DNA of 64,000 nucleotides from Desulfoluna sp. (GTDB lineage Bacteria; Desulfobacterota; Desulfobacteria; Desulfobacterales; Desulfolunaceae). The stretch spans positions 1-64,000 of the forward strand of contig NZ_JAQYWB010000029.1 of the NCBI RefSeq assembly GCF_030145185.1. The letters run 5' to 3'. The notes below the pieces were generated by a model. The model was given only the letters and a program-made list of their open reading frames with translations. It did not search any database and was not told the origin of the DNA. Each line of letters opens with the position of its first letter. Positions within the stretch are counted from its first letter, which is position 1. Positions 54,474 through 63,049 of the stretch are shown here, one piece after another. Position numbers and translations under genes: made by a program.

Positions 54474-55814
54474 CTAAAATCCGAAGGTTTCGGTGTGGAT
54501 TCGAGTGCAGGGGATGCCGATCTCTTTGAGCATGGTGGTGACAGAGGCCTGCATGGGGGGTGGCCCGCAGAGGAAAACCTGGGGACGGCTGAGGGGGCCG
54601 ATGATCTGGTGCAGTCTTTTTGAGGTGAGTCTCCCTTCGCCGGGCTCGCCGGTGAAGAGGAGGTGCACGGTGAGTTGGGGGTGGTTTTTTTTAACGCGGA
54701 TAAGTTCCTCGGTGTGGAAGAGGGTTTCATCGTTTCGGTTGCTCCAGATCAAGAGGGTTTTTCTGTGGTCGCCGGTGGCCTCCATAAAGCGCAGCATGCT
54801 GATCAGGGGGGTGATGCCGATGCCGCCGGCAATGAGGACCAGAGGGGTTTCATCTTCTATCAGGCAGTGAGAAAAGTGCCCGTAAGGTCCGTCAATATGG
54901 GCGATCTCTCCTTTGCGGAGGCAGTCGATACCCCGGGTCCAGTCCCCGTTTTTTCCGATGATGAATTCAAGGGCGTCTTTTTGGGTGGGGGTCGAGGCCA
55001 TGCTAAAGGGATGGGGCTCTGGGGAGACGATGGAAGAGGGGAAGGAGAGAAAGGCAAATTGGCCGGGGAGATAGAAAAAGTTTCCCGGCCCGTCGGCTTT
55101 AAGACAGACGCGGGTGGCCCGTTTCCCGGCAGGGGCCACCTCAGAAACGTGCCAGGAGGTGAGGCCCCGAAAGGGGCGCCCGTGCCGGCGGAGGAAGACC
55201 AGCAGGCAGACGGCGGCAAAGGAGAGGCCTGCGCTTCGGGGGAGCCCCGTTTCAAACGTCTCACTGGAGAAAAGAAGGTGGACAAACAGAGCGGTCATGA
55301 CCAGGCCGCCACCGATTTGATGGCTGCGCATCCAGAGGTGAAACGGGAAGGCGAGTTTTCGCCTGAAAAGGGCCGCGGCGGTCATGTAAAAGAGTCCCAT
55401 GAGAAGCCCGGCCCCGACGATTTCAGGCCAGTATCTTGCCTCCAGGGGGAGGGTGGAGATCTCCTCGGGGCCGAAGACGAGCAGAGGGTGGATGAGAGCC
55501 AGGAGGGCAAGGAAGACGCCATTAAATTTGTGTGCCGTCAGGAGGTGGTCCATGCCGACCAGCCGGTTGACCCAGGTGAGGCGGGCCGCCAGGATCAGTT
55601 GTCCCACCAGCAGAAGAGCGGCTGCCAGCCCCACCAGCTTTCCGCTTCGGAGGAGCATTTTTTGAAGGCCGAATTTGTAGGTAAGGGAAAAGGACTCAAA
55701 GAGAAAGGGGAGGGTGGCGGCGCTTGAAAAAAGGAGGGCCAGCCCCACCCCGCAGAAGGCTATGCTTAGGTGGCGAGTCCTTCGGGACCCGAAGGTCGCC
55801 GTGTGAATCGTCAT
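54474..55814 (-). CDS. Ferric reductase-like transmembrane flavoprotein
   Basis: This 446-residue protein has a membrane half with six or more helices (about 15-230) of the ferric-reductase-like type: LLTAHKFNGVFLALLALIHP and RSHQIGGGLVMTALFVHLLF carry histidines suited to two haems. A cytoplasmic FAD and NAD(P)H reductase half follows: HPFSMAST, GGIGITPLISMLRF, SNRNDETLF and CGPPPMQ. It could pass electrons from NAD(P)H across the membrane to an external acceptor or YceI-linked partner. The ATG overlaps the stop of the gene before it (ATGA), with AAAGGAGG 4-5 bases upstream. Confidence 0.88.
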   Translation of the reverse strand: MTIHTATFGSRRTRHLSIAFCGVGLALLFSSAATLPFLFESFSLTYKFGLQKMLLRSGKLVGLAAALLLVGQLILAARLTWVNRLVGMDHLLTAHKFNGVFLALLALIHPLLVFGPEEISTLPLEARYWPEIVGAGLLMGLFYMTAAALFRRKLAFPFHLWMRSHQIGGGLVMTALFVHLLFSSETFETGLPRSAGLSFAAVCLLVFLRRHGRPFRGLTSWHVSEVAPAGKRATRVCLKADGPGNFFYLPGQFAFLSFPSSIVSPEPHPFSMASTPTQKDALEFIIGKNGDWTRGIDCLRKGEIAHIDGPYGHFSHCLIEDETPLVLIAGGIGITPLISMLRFMEATGDHRKTLLIWSNRNDETLFHTEELIRVKKNHPQLTVHLLFTGEPGEGRLTSKRLHQIIGPLSRPQVFLCGPPPMQASVTTMLKEIGIPCTRIHTETFGF

Positions 55815-56191
55815 GGCCCCTCCTTTTGTACTTCGCTGAAAATGGCCTGGGCCAGCGGCAGTTTGCTCAGGAGAAGGCAGACAGGGATCAGGGTGGAATG
55901 GGTAAGAAGGGTCTCTGGGGTCAGGGGGGCCGGGGGGTTGAGAAGGGAAAAATAAGCCATGCCAACGCTGCCGGCTGTGACGGCAAAGGCGTTCATCAAC
56001 ACAGCCACCCCCGCGGTGGAGGCCCTTAAAAAGAGCGGAGGCAGGAGACACAGGCTCACGGCGCTCATGGGTGCGGCCCACCAGAAGTAGAGGCTTTTCA
56101 TCGGCGGGTGGAACCTGAGGTGGAGAAACAGTCCGCCTATACTGAGCAGCATGTGGGATAAAACCAGCATGTGGGCAGGTTTGCGTGTCAT
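55811..56191 (-). CDS. Small four-helix membrane protein
   Basis: This 126-residue protein is not recognised. It has about four hydrophobic segments (LVLSHMLLSIGGLFLHL, WAAPMSAVSLCLLPPLF, VAVLMNAFAVTAGSVGM and LIPVCLLLSKLPLAQ). The start at 56191 (MTRKPAHML) is before the first helix and avoids a long, polar upstream extension. Its stop overlaps the start of the ferric-reductase-like gene (ATGA), so it is cotranslated and is probably a partner or assembly factor of that protein. The first helix has a histidine that could bind haem. Confidence 0.68.
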   Translation of the reverse strand: MTRKPAHMLVLSHMLLSIGGLFLHLRFHPPMKSLYFWWAAPMSAVSLCLLPPLFLRASTAGVAVLMNAFAVTAGSVGMAYFSLLNPPAPLTPETLLTHSTLIPVCLLLSKLPLAQAIFSEVQKEGP

Positions 56192-56750
56192 CAGGGATCC
56201 ATAAGGGGTGTTGGAGGTTTGGGATTGGCATGATTGAGCGCTAACAGCTTTATATTTAACAGATTCGTGGAGGGCTGTAAAGGATGCGAGTAGTCTGAGA
56301 AGGGGTGACGGGCAGGGCTTTGGGGGCGGCACCTTCCGGCCTGTGGCTACCGAATCTCCATTTGTTAAATGGCCCATAAAGACAAGCCGTTATTGTTGAC
56401 ATGGGGCGCGATATGGGTGAAAATAAGGCATTGTCAGGCTGACAGGATTGTTTCTTTATTCTTGTGATTCATCATCGCCTCGCCAAAAGCCGATCCAGTG
56501 CCTTTGGTTCGAGGCGTTTTGGTTTGTCCTTTCTCTTATGCATCATCTCCCCTTGTTTGTCCTTTGTGGGTCTCCCCAGCAGTATCCTGCTTGCCTTCCG
56601 CCCCGGGTCTTCGTGTCGTTGAAAAGGCTCGGGGTATCCTCATCATGATCAGTCCATGAATCCGGTCACCGGTGCCTTCCGGGGTAGGTTCGAGGCCCTC
56701 TTTGAGCGTTTTGAGTGATTCGGATGCCGGGTTTGTATGGGGAGGAAGCC
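56192..56750. other. Intergenic region between divergent membrane-protein genes
   Basis: No gene is supported in about 560 bases. A plus-strand frame at 56448-56648 has no ribosome site and a non-protein-like composition. No repeat copy or hairpin terminator was recognised. Promoters of the minus operon and the outer-membrane protein gene should lie here. Confidence 0.45.
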
Positions 56751-57290
56751 ATGAAACGCATCCTTTTTATCTGGTGCCTTCTCTTTGGCATGTCAATGGG
56801 TTCGGTTTACGGAGATGTCGGGTCCCTTCAGGTCTCGGGCGGTGTGGTGGCCCCGTATGATGTGTCGGCGAGTGACTCCGCGGTCGGATGGCAGGTCTCC
56901 TATGCTGCCGGGGTGACGGATCATGTGGAGATTGGGGCCGTGCTGATGAAGACCGGTGAATTCGAGGTGGACAACGATATCACAGACGGGGAGGCGGAGG
57001 TCTCCGCCTTGATGATTCAAGGGCGTTGGCTTTTTTCACCTGAACGGAAGACCCGTGGCTTTATCGATCTTGCCGGTGGGATGATGGATGTGGACGCCGT
57101 GACGCCGTCGGTTGTTTCCAGTCGGGCCGGGGGCGCGGCGCGCCTGGGACTCGGGGTGGACCACGATCTCTCAAGGAACCTTGCTATCCGTTTCAGTGTC
57201 GGCTACACCACAGGGATCGGTCGGACCAGCGAGATCGATCTCATCGATGCCGGTATTTCCCTTGTGTTTGGGGTCCGACTGTTTCGTTGA
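56751..57290 (+). CDS. Outer-membrane beta-barrel protein, about 8 strands
   Basis: This 179-residue protein has a signal peptide (FIWCLLFGMSMGSVYG) and a series of alternating strands (VGWQVSYAAGVTDHVEIGAV, SALMIQGRWLF, FIDLAGGMMDVDAV, AARLGLGVDHDLSRNLAIRF) ending in LVFGVRLFR, like a small outer-membrane barrel ending in a Phe-rich strand. The GGAGGAA site 5 bases upstream selects the ATG at 56751. It resembles porin-like or OmpW/OprF-type small barrels, but no family can be named. The DedA-like gene follows 63 bases later. Confidence 0.78.
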   Translation: MKRILFIWCLLFGMSMGSVYGDVGSLQVSGGVVAPYDVSASDSAVGWQVSYAAGVTDHVEIGAVLMKTGEFEVDNDITDGEAEVSALMIQGRWLFSPERKTRGFIDLAGGMMDVDAVTPSVVSSRAGGAARLGLGVDHDLSRNLAIRFSVGYTTGIGRTSEIDLIDAGISLVFGVRLFR

Positions 57291-57353
57291 GCGAGGCATC
57301 GGTCACCGGAAACGCCTTTTATCCCGGGCGGCCTTCTTTTTAATCGGGTGCAC

Positions 57354-57818
57354 ATGGAAAGGTCTTTATTGTTTATGCTCGAATGGGTCTCTGCCAATGG
57401 CTATCTCTCTCTTTTTGCCTTGAGTTTTCTTGCGGCGACGGTGGTGCCCCTGGGGTCTGAGTGGCTTCTGGTGGCTCTTTTGATGGACCAGCTGGACCCT
57501 TCGCTGCTGCTGGTTTCAGCCACAACGGGCAATGTTTTTGGCGCTTTGACCACCTGGACTATCGGCGTCTGGGGGGGGCCGTTTCTTATGGGGAAGGTGT
57601 TGCGGATCGATCCGAAAACCCAGGCGAAAGCGCGAGCCCTTTATCGGCGTTGGGGGAGTGGGTCTCTCCTGCTTGCCTGGCTGCCCGTGATTGGTGATCC
57701 TCTCTGTCTTGTGGGCGGTCTGTTTCGTATTCCTTTGCTTCGATTTACCCTACTCGTGACCCTGGGAAAATTGGGCCGCTATGGCGTGATCGTTGCCATG
57801 GTGCTGGCTGTTGACTGA
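57354..57818 (+). CDS. YqaA/DedA-type membrane protein
   Basis: This 154-residue membrane protein resembles the YqaA branch of the DedA (SNARE-associated) family. It has FLAATVVPLGSEWLLVALLM, TGNVFGALTTWTIG and WGSGSLLLAWLPVIGDPLCLVGGLFRIP, the last with the family's conserved glycine-proline segment. DedA proteins act as lipid or polyprenyl-phosphate translocases; YqaA's role is unknown. The ATG at 57354 is used; 57375 is another candidate. It probably shares a transcript with the preceding outer-membrane gene. Confidence 0.82.
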   Translation: MERSLLFMLEWVSANGYLSLFALSFLAATVVPLGSEWLLVALLMDQLDPSLLLVSATTGNVFGALTTWTIGVWGGPFLMGKVLRIDPKTQAKARALYRRWGSGSLLLAWLPVIGDPLCLVGGLFRIPLLRFTLLVTLGKLGRYGVIVAMVLAVD

Positions 57819-58192
57819 AAGGGGAATCTTTGTCGAGGCGGGTGAACAAAATTTACCATAAATACAGATGATTGAGCCTGCCTTTTCTATTGACTTGCGC
57901 GCGCGGCTGATTGAAAATAGATCAGATGTGACCGGCCAATGCAAGGATGCTTCCCGCTTCATGGGATGGCGCTTTCGCCAGGATCTCCACTTCACACCGA
58001 TACCCACCTTATCTTCTTGCCTTTCGTTTAGACAGGCATTCTTTTTCATTTACTTCTTCTTCTTTTTTCCTCTGTTTCTCTGTTTGTCCGGCACATATTC
58101 CCATGTTGATTCTTGGTGGTTTCACCCGTGGTTTTTTTGGATTTCGATGCCGGGGTGATCATGCAAACGACGGAAAAAAAGAAGGAGGAGTT
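57819..58192. other. Intergenic region upstream of a small hypothetical gene
   Basis: No supportable gene lies in these 374 bases. A pyrimidine-rich tract runs at about 58010-58085, and the last 20 bases hold AAGGAGGAG, the ribosome site of the next gene. No repeat copy was recognised. Confidence 0.45.
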
Positions 58193-58507
58193 ATGGATAC
58201 CAAACAATACTGTGCCAATTTGAGCTGTGAACTTCAACGGTGGCGTAATGCCATCCACAAAGAAAACGAAAGCATCGCAAAACTCTCTTCCGCAGACAAA
58301 CAACATATGCTGGGGTTTGTGGAGGACCTGCGGATGCTTGAGGCTGAGATGGACGCGCGGATTGGCCAGTTGAAAAACGAGTGCCCGACTTTCTGGGGCC
58401 CGGAAAATGCGGAGAACGTGGTGGGGACCAGCGGGGAATATGAGCCCTTTGCGCTCAGCCCCGATGAGAGCGACACCATCATAGGCGGGGGCAACTTCGG
58501 CGGTTGA
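58193..58507 (+). CDS. Hypothetical coiled-coil protein with Gly-rich end
   Basis: This 104-residue protein is not recognised. Residues about 8-70 form a helical, coiled-coil-like region (LQRWRNAIHKENESIAKLSS, LEAEMDARIGQLKNE), and the tail ends FWGPENAENVVGTSGEYE to IIGGGNFGG. It is acidic and soluble, with no signal. A strong AAGGAGGAG precedes the ATG by 2-4 bases, supporting translation. It stands alone and is followed by an intrinsic terminator about 150 bases after the stop. Confidence 0.72.
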   Translation: MDTKQYCANLSCELQRWRNAIHKENESIAKLSSADKQHMLGFVEDLRMLEAEMDARIGQLKNECPTFWGPENAENVVGTSGEYEPFALSPDESDTIIGGGNFGG

Positions 58508-58660
58508 TTTTAAGGCCTCTGTAAAATTTTTAGGGAGACGTCGTTCTCTTTGTGAGGGGCGCGTTTATGGATTGCCTTAAGACGCCGGACGGCCATGATT
58601 GTGGTGTCGGTTTTTGTGCGTCAACCTTGCAACGAGCCCTTGCATATCATCAAAAAGTGA

Positions 58661-58694
58661 AAAAACCGGCCCCTCACCGCGGGCCGGTTTTTTT
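58661..58694 (+). terminator. Intrinsic terminator
   Basis: AAAACCGGCCC and GGGCCGGTTTT form a perfect 11-base stem with a loop of about 8 bases, followed by further T. It ends a transcript from the hypothetical gene at 58193. The A-run before it makes it possibly bidirectional. Confidence 0.9.
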
Positions 58695-58782
58695 GTGCGG
58701 AACCCTGGGTCTGTTCTCTGCCCGTCAGCCCCTGCTGTGGACCCGCCAGATTTGTCTTTTCGGGCTATTTACCGAGACGCGC

Positions 58783-58934
58783 TAACCCGGCTCGCCCGAA
58801 GGGTGAGAAAATCAGACAGAATACCGTGGATTACATTTTGCATTTTTGAAACGACTAAAAATATGACTGCAAAGAACTGTAATTATGAATTGTTCCTTGG
58901 TTCTGATTGTTTTCTCATGAAATATTCGGGCTAA
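58783..58934. repeat. Family-1 repeat, full copy
   Basis: The left end is TAACCCGGCTCGCCCGAAGG followed by GTGAG, and the right end TTCTCATGAAATATTCGGG then CTAA, partly inverted. The first 46 bases repeat (in reverse) the beginning of the window. It shares the interior TTTTTGAAACGAC with the copy at 42477. The stretch between the terminator at 58694 and the next gene at 59007 is otherwise empty. Confidence 0.8.
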
Positions 58935-59006
58935 GGGGCTATGATGAAATCAGCATTGGTCGCATCTAAAAAGGATATTTTTGAATAAACATAATGAGGA
59001 GAACCT

Positions 59007-59255
59007 ATGGACCCGTTGAAAGAACGTGAAATCAAACAGGCTGTTGCCCGCTCAGGGCGGGGCTTTTTTTTGACCCTGGGGTTGGGGGCGCTGCTGGTCT
59101 TGTTTCTTCTTTTTTTTACGGGCTGGCCTGCCTGGGTGATCCTGCCCCTTGCTTTTCTGCTGGGGCCTCTTCTCGGGGCCTTTTTGTATCTCCCCTTACA
59201 GATATCAAAGGGCATGAGCAAAGGATTCTGGTTCTCTTTTTTCAAACGTAAATAA
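59007..59255 (+). CDS. Small two-helix membrane protein
   Basis: This 82-residue protein has a polar N-terminus (MDPLKEREIKQAVARSG) and two hydrophobic helices (about 20-38 and 42-63), ending with the basic WFSFFKRK. No family was recognised. A GAGGAG site 4-5 bases before the ATG supports translation. It stands alone between a family-1 repeat and the next small gene. Function is unknown. Confidence 0.75.
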   Translation: MDPLKEREIKQAVARSGRGFFLTLGLGALLVLFLLFFTGWPAWVILPLAFLLGPLLGAFLYLPLQISKGMSKGFWFSFFKRK

Positions 59256-59546
59256 ATCGTTTTGAGGCCATGGGAATTTGGTTGTAAAGCCTATGAATCG
59301 TAGATGGTAACGGCTGGGGATGTCACCTTTTTTCCTTCCTCGAAAAGCATTCCTGTGCTATGTACCCATTTTTTCCTGTGGTGGGGGAGTCATGTTTACA
59401 GCCGGGGGGATGCAAGGCACGCGACCCTCTTTGAAATGAACGCTGTAGAGGCGGGGTGTGTCCCTTATAAAATAAGAGGTGCATCTCGCTGTCATGTTTT
59501 ATGGGCCCTTCCATACTCTGTAACCCGATACAATTGATGAGAGACG

Positions 59547-59855
59547 ATGAAAAAATACCGTTTGCTGATGAACGGCAGTAATTTTTTGATGGCGGTGGAT
59601 GGAAAAACCGTGCGCCAGGGTTTTTTCCAGAACATGATTATCGAGGCCGATAGCCCGAAGCAGGCTGAACGGCAAGCGATTTCTCGTGTGTGGCATGACC
59701 AGGAGCTTAAATCCTTGACCTTAAATTTACCCCAAAATTCTCAGAAGGTGACCCTGCATACCCTCTGGGAGCTGGATGTGGCTTATGATGACGCGCGCAT
59801 CGATATGGAGCGCACCTTCTACTTTGAAAAGAGGTGGTGGGAGTTCTGGAAATAA
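59547..59855 (+). CDS. Hypothetical small protein
   Basis: This 102-residue soluble protein has strands KKYRLLMNGSNFLMAVDGK and FQNMIIEADSPKQAERQAIS, ending FYFEKRWWEFWK. No family is certain, though the alpha/beta pattern suggests a compact domain, perhaps a ferredoxin-like fold. The GAGACG ribosome site before the ATG is weak. It sits 291 bases after the preceding gene, and that gap holds no recognised feature. The downstream gene is on the opposite strand. Function is unknown. Confidence 0.7.
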   Translation: MKKYRLLMNGSNFLMAVDGKTVRQGFFQNMIIEADSPKQAERQAISRVWHDQELKSLTLNLPQNSQKVTLHTLWELDVAYDDARIDMERTFYFEKRWWEFWK

Positions 59856-59888
59856 CCCCCATCCCCTGATGTCTGCGACAGCTGAAAA

Positions 59889-60368
59889 TCAGCCCTTCGC
59901 CTCTGCTGTTCCCCCTGCCAAGCCCTGCTTATTCGCGGGGATTTCCCCCACCGGAAACATCCAATCATAGAGTCCATTGTAAAAGATCGTGTAGATCGGC
60001 ACCATCACCAGAAAAGCCAGGTCGATCATCAGGGCCTGGAAAAATGAGATGTGCAGCCACGCCATCGTCGCAGGGATGGTGGCACACATCAGGCCCATCT
60101 CGAAGAGCAGGGAGTGGGCCGTGCGCATGGCAAGGCTTCGTGGGTACAGGGGCTTACCCCGTCGGAGCAGGGCGTGGTCGAAAAGAAGGTTGTAAACGTA
60201 ATTCCAGCCCATGGAGATCAGGCTCAGGACGAGGCTTAAGGCACCCATGGTCTCCATGGGTTTTTTCATGATCCAGGCGAGAAGGGGCGTGCAGACAATG
60301 AGCAGGAGGATTTCGTAAAAGAGGGCGTGTCGGATTCGATCCCCTGGTGTTCGCATGGTGGTGTTCAT
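59889..60368 (-). CDS. PACE-family multidrug efflux transporter
   Basis: This 159-residue four-helix membrane protein matches the PACE (bacterial transmembrane pair) family, exemplified by the chlorhexidine exporter AceI. It has two tandem two-helix halves: RIRHALFYEILLLIVCTPLL with the conserved Glu, and RTAHSLLFEMGLMCATIPAT, with SMGWNYVYNLLFDH between and FYNGLYDWMFP at the end. The AAAGGA site before the ATG at 60368 sets the start. It is divergent from a LysR-type regulator, the usual arrangement for PACE exporters, with a 15-base palindrome between them. Confidence 0.93.
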   Translation of the reverse strand: MNTTMRTPGDRIRHALFYEILLLIVCTPLLAWIMKKPMETMGALSLVLSLISMGWNYVYNLLFDHALLRRGKPLYPRSLAMRTAHSLLFEMGLMCATIPATMAWLHISFFQALMIDLAFLVMVPIYTIFYNGLYDWMFPVGEIPANKQGLAGGTAEAKG

Positions 60369-60470
60369 GGTGTGTCCTTTGACGTGGGGTTGATGGCTGT
60401 GAAGCGGACGGGTTGCTGTCTGTTGGGGTCTCTTATAATCTGATATTAAGTTGGGTGAAAGTTTGTTAGT

Positions 60471-60485
60471 ATCCGAAAATCGGAT
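60471..60485. promoter_or_regulatory. Palindrome between PACE and LysR genes, candidate operator
   Basis: ATCCGA-AAA-TCGGAT is a perfect 6-3-6 palindrome, 29 bases before the LysR start and about 100 before the exporter start. TATAAT lies nearby (60433-60438). It suits autoregulation by the divergent LysR protein, but the T-N11-A consensus was not clearly matched. Confidence 0.5.
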
Positions 60486-60513
60486 GGATTGATGGGGCAT
60501 AGGGAGAGGAATG

Positions 60514-61413
60514 ATGGGATTCAGCCTGGAGTACCTGGAAGCATTTACCGCGGCGGTGGAGGCTGGTTCGTTCTCAGCGGCTGCGCGTCGGTTGGGCAAG
60601 GCCCAGTCTCGTGTGAGCACGGCCATCGCCAACCTGGAGATCGACCTGGGGGTTGTGCTTTTCGACCGATCGGGAAAGTACCCGGTCCTGACGCAGGAGG
60701 GGGGACACCTTCTGCGGGAGGCCCGGAGTATCCTTCACCGATGCCGGGCTTTTTCAGAGCATGCCGATCGGCTGGCAGGAGGCGTGGAGCCCTTGATCCG
60801 TCTGGCCGTTGATGAGTTGATGCCCTCTTCGATCCTGGCGGACCTCCTGGAGGGGTTTCCTGAGGCCTTTCCTGATACCGATGTGGAGCTTCTCATGGGG
60901 GTGATGGGGGATGTGGGCGAGATGGTGACATCGGGGCGAGCCGATGCGGGCATTGAGCTTCCCATCGGATACCCCGCTGATTCGTGTGACTGGCGTCTTT
61001 TGGGGCGCATGGATTTTTGTGTTGTGGCGGCCTCTCACCATCCCCTGGCGGCCCTGACCCGGGTCACCCCCCAGGATCTCGCCCCTTACAGGCAGTTTGT
61101 GGCCGTCAGCCGGGAAGGGCAAAGAGAACCCGAGGCCTACATCTTTGGCGATCGAACCTGGCAGTGTGAGAGCAGCCATGTGATCAAGGAGTTCGTCCTG
61201 AGAGGCATGGGCTGGGCTGGACTCGCCCGCCATCATGTTGCCGGAGATTTCCGGGCCGGGCGTCTCGTGGAATTGCCCGTGACCTTTGCGGGGGGGTATT
61301 TTCAAAGTGATATCTGCTTTGTGTGGGAAAAGGGTCGCCCGCTGAAACCGTCCGCTCAATGGCTGGCCGAGACCCTGGCGGCGATTCTTCAAGAGAGCCG
61401 GCATAAAAGGTGA
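60514..61413 (+). CDS. LysR-type transcriptional regulator
   Basis: This 299-residue regulator has an N-terminal winged helix-turn-helix (LEYLEAFTAAVEAGSFSAAA, then RRLGKAQSRVSTAIANLEID) and a type-2 periplasmic-binding-protein effector domain. The ATG at 60514 fits AGGGAG better than the adjacent ATG at 60511. It is divergent from the PACE exporter and probably controls it, as AceR does AceI, in response to a drug or polyamine-like ligand. No ligand can be predicted from sequence. Confidence 0.93.
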   Translation: MGFSLEYLEAFTAAVEAGSFSAAARRLGKAQSRVSTAIANLEIDLGVVLFDRSGKYPVLTQEGGHLLREARSILHRCRAFSEHADRLAGGVEPLIRLAVDELMPSSILADLLEGFPEAFPDTDVELLMGVMGDVGEMVTSGRADAGIELPIGYPADSCDWRLLGRMDFCVVAASHHPLAALTRVTPQDLAPYRQFVAVSREGQREPEAYIFGDRTWQCESSHVIKEFVLRGMGWAGLARHHVAGDFRAGRLVELPVTFAGGYFQSDICFVWEKGRPLKPSAQWLAETLAAILQESRHKR

Positions 61414-61662
61414 TCCTTGTTTTCACAGGACCCGTCCGAGAAAGGCCGGTGTGAATCGACCTCCCGGGTATTTATGAAGAATCAGGAATGACGAACAACG
61501 ATTTTAATACCTTCAATTTCTCTCCTGCCTTTGCACAGTGTGCCGCCGATGTGATATGATTTTTTACAATTTTACCGGCCTCTTCTCCTCTTTTTTTATG
61601 CTTCCCTTCCCCGTGCCGCCGGATGTTCGCATATCCATTTATCCCATGACAGGAGATGATTC

Positions 61663-62982
61663 ATGCTCAATTTTCATCTGACAGACGATCAATTGTCGCT
61701 TCGTGAACGTGCTCGGCAGTTTGCCGTGGCTCATGTGCTTCCTGTGGCCTGGTATTATGATGAAAAGGATGAGATTCCGGTGAAGGTTTTGGATAAGGCG
61801 ATGGATGCCGGGTTTATGAACGCGGACATACCAGCGGCGTATGGAGGGCAGGGGGTTGGCCTTCTGGAGGCCGCCTTGGTGACCGAGGAGATGGCTGCGG
61901 CGTGTCCGGGGATCGCCACCAGCATTTTTGACAGCTCCCTGGGGTTGGAACCTCTTATTTTGTCTGATAACGAGGCGTTGAAGAAGAAAATTTTCGCTCG
62001 GGTGCTGCTGGAAGGCTCTCGGGTCAGTTTTGCCACCTCGGAACCCACCATGGGCTCAGATGTTTCGGGAATCCGGTGTGAGGCCAGAGACGCCGGGGAC
62101 CATTATCTTCTCACCGGTACCAAGTACTGGATTACCAACGGCGGGGTGTCTCATTTCATGTCGGTTTTTGCCACGGTGGATCCCAAAGCCGGTCACGCTG
62201 GCATCGGGGCCTTCCTGGTGGATATGCAGTGCCACGGCATCACCGTGGGAAAACCCATCCCCAAGATGGGGCAGCGCTGCTCCAATACCGTGGGCGTCCA
62301 TTTTAATCAGGTCAAGGTCCCCAAGACCCAGGTGCTGGCTGAGCCGGGCCAGGGGTTTGCCCTGGCCATGAAGACCTTTGCTCGAACACGCCCCATCATC
62401 GGGGCCTTTGCCGTGGGGGCCGCCCGTTCTGCCATGGAATTCGCATTGGATTACGCTAAAAAAAGGCGCGCTTTCGGTTCTCCCCTCTCCGATTTTCAGG
62501 CCATTCAGTTTAAACTGGCCGAGATGTATCAGAAGGTGGAAACGGCGCGCCTCCTGACCTGGAAGGCCGCCTGGAAAGCGGATCAGGGGCAGGATCCCAC
62601 CATTGATGCCTCCATCGCTAAATTTTACGCCACGGAAGCCGCCTGGGAGGTGGTGGATGAGGCCATGCAGATCCTCGGGGGGTATGGGTATACCAAAATG
62701 TTTCCCGTTGAAAAACTGATGCGGGATATCCGTCTTCTCCGGATCTATGAAGGCACCAGCGAAATCCAACGCCTGATTGTCTCTGGATGGCTCCTGTCAA
62801 GCTACAAACCGGCCATGCCTCCCCTGGAAGATCTCCCCCTTCACCGAGAGGTCGACCCCGAGACGTCTCCCGATCAAACGGCCTGGCGATGTCGTGTCTG
62901 TGGGTATGTTCATTATGGCGAGGCACCCCCTGAGGTCTGCCCGACCTGCTTTTTCCCGGTGGCTGCGTTTAAGAACGGTTGA
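61663..62982 (+). CDS. Acyl-CoA dehydrogenase with fused C-terminal rubredoxin
   Basis: Residues 1-385 are a normal acyl-CoA dehydrogenase flavoprotein: FATSEPTMGSDVSGI, KYWITNGGVSHFMSV, the ARSAMEFALDYAKKRRAFG block, and LRIYEGTSEIQRLIVSG at the active-site end, with the catalytic Glu in YEGTSE. Residues 410-429 form a rubredoxin domain, CRVCGYVHYG then CPTC, giving four cysteines as two CxxC pairs. The total is 439 residues. The rubredoxin may take electrons from FADH2 directly, replacing or assisting ETF. It begins 249 bases after the LysR gene, with no recognised features in the gap. No ETF genes lie within the window. Confidence 0.94.
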   Translation: MLNFHLTDDQLSLRERARQFAVAHVLPVAWYYDEKDEIPVKVLDKAMDAGFMNADIPAAYGGQGVGLLEAALVTEEMAAACPGIATSIFDSSLGLEPLILSDNEALKKKIFARVLLEGSRVSFATSEPTMGSDVSGIRCEARDAGDHYLLTGTKYWITNGGVSHFMSVFATVDPKAGHAGIGAFLVDMQCHGITVGKPIPKMGQRCSNTVGVHFNQVKVPKTQVLAEPGQGFALAMKTFARTRPIIGAFAVGAARSAMEFALDYAKKRRAFGSPLSDFQAIQFKLAEMYQKVETARLLTWKAAWKADQGQDPTIDASIAKFYATEAAWEVVDEAMQILGGYGYTKMFPVEKLMRDIRLLRIYEGTSEIQRLIVSGWLLSSYKPAMPPLEDLPLHREVDPETSPDQTAWRCRVCGYVHYGEAPPEVCPTCFFPVAAFKNG

Positions 62983-63049
62983 GAAACGTCTCGAAAAGGC
63001 CCGGGATGACCCCCGGATGCCTAAACGTTACGATGAAGGAGAGCTGCTT

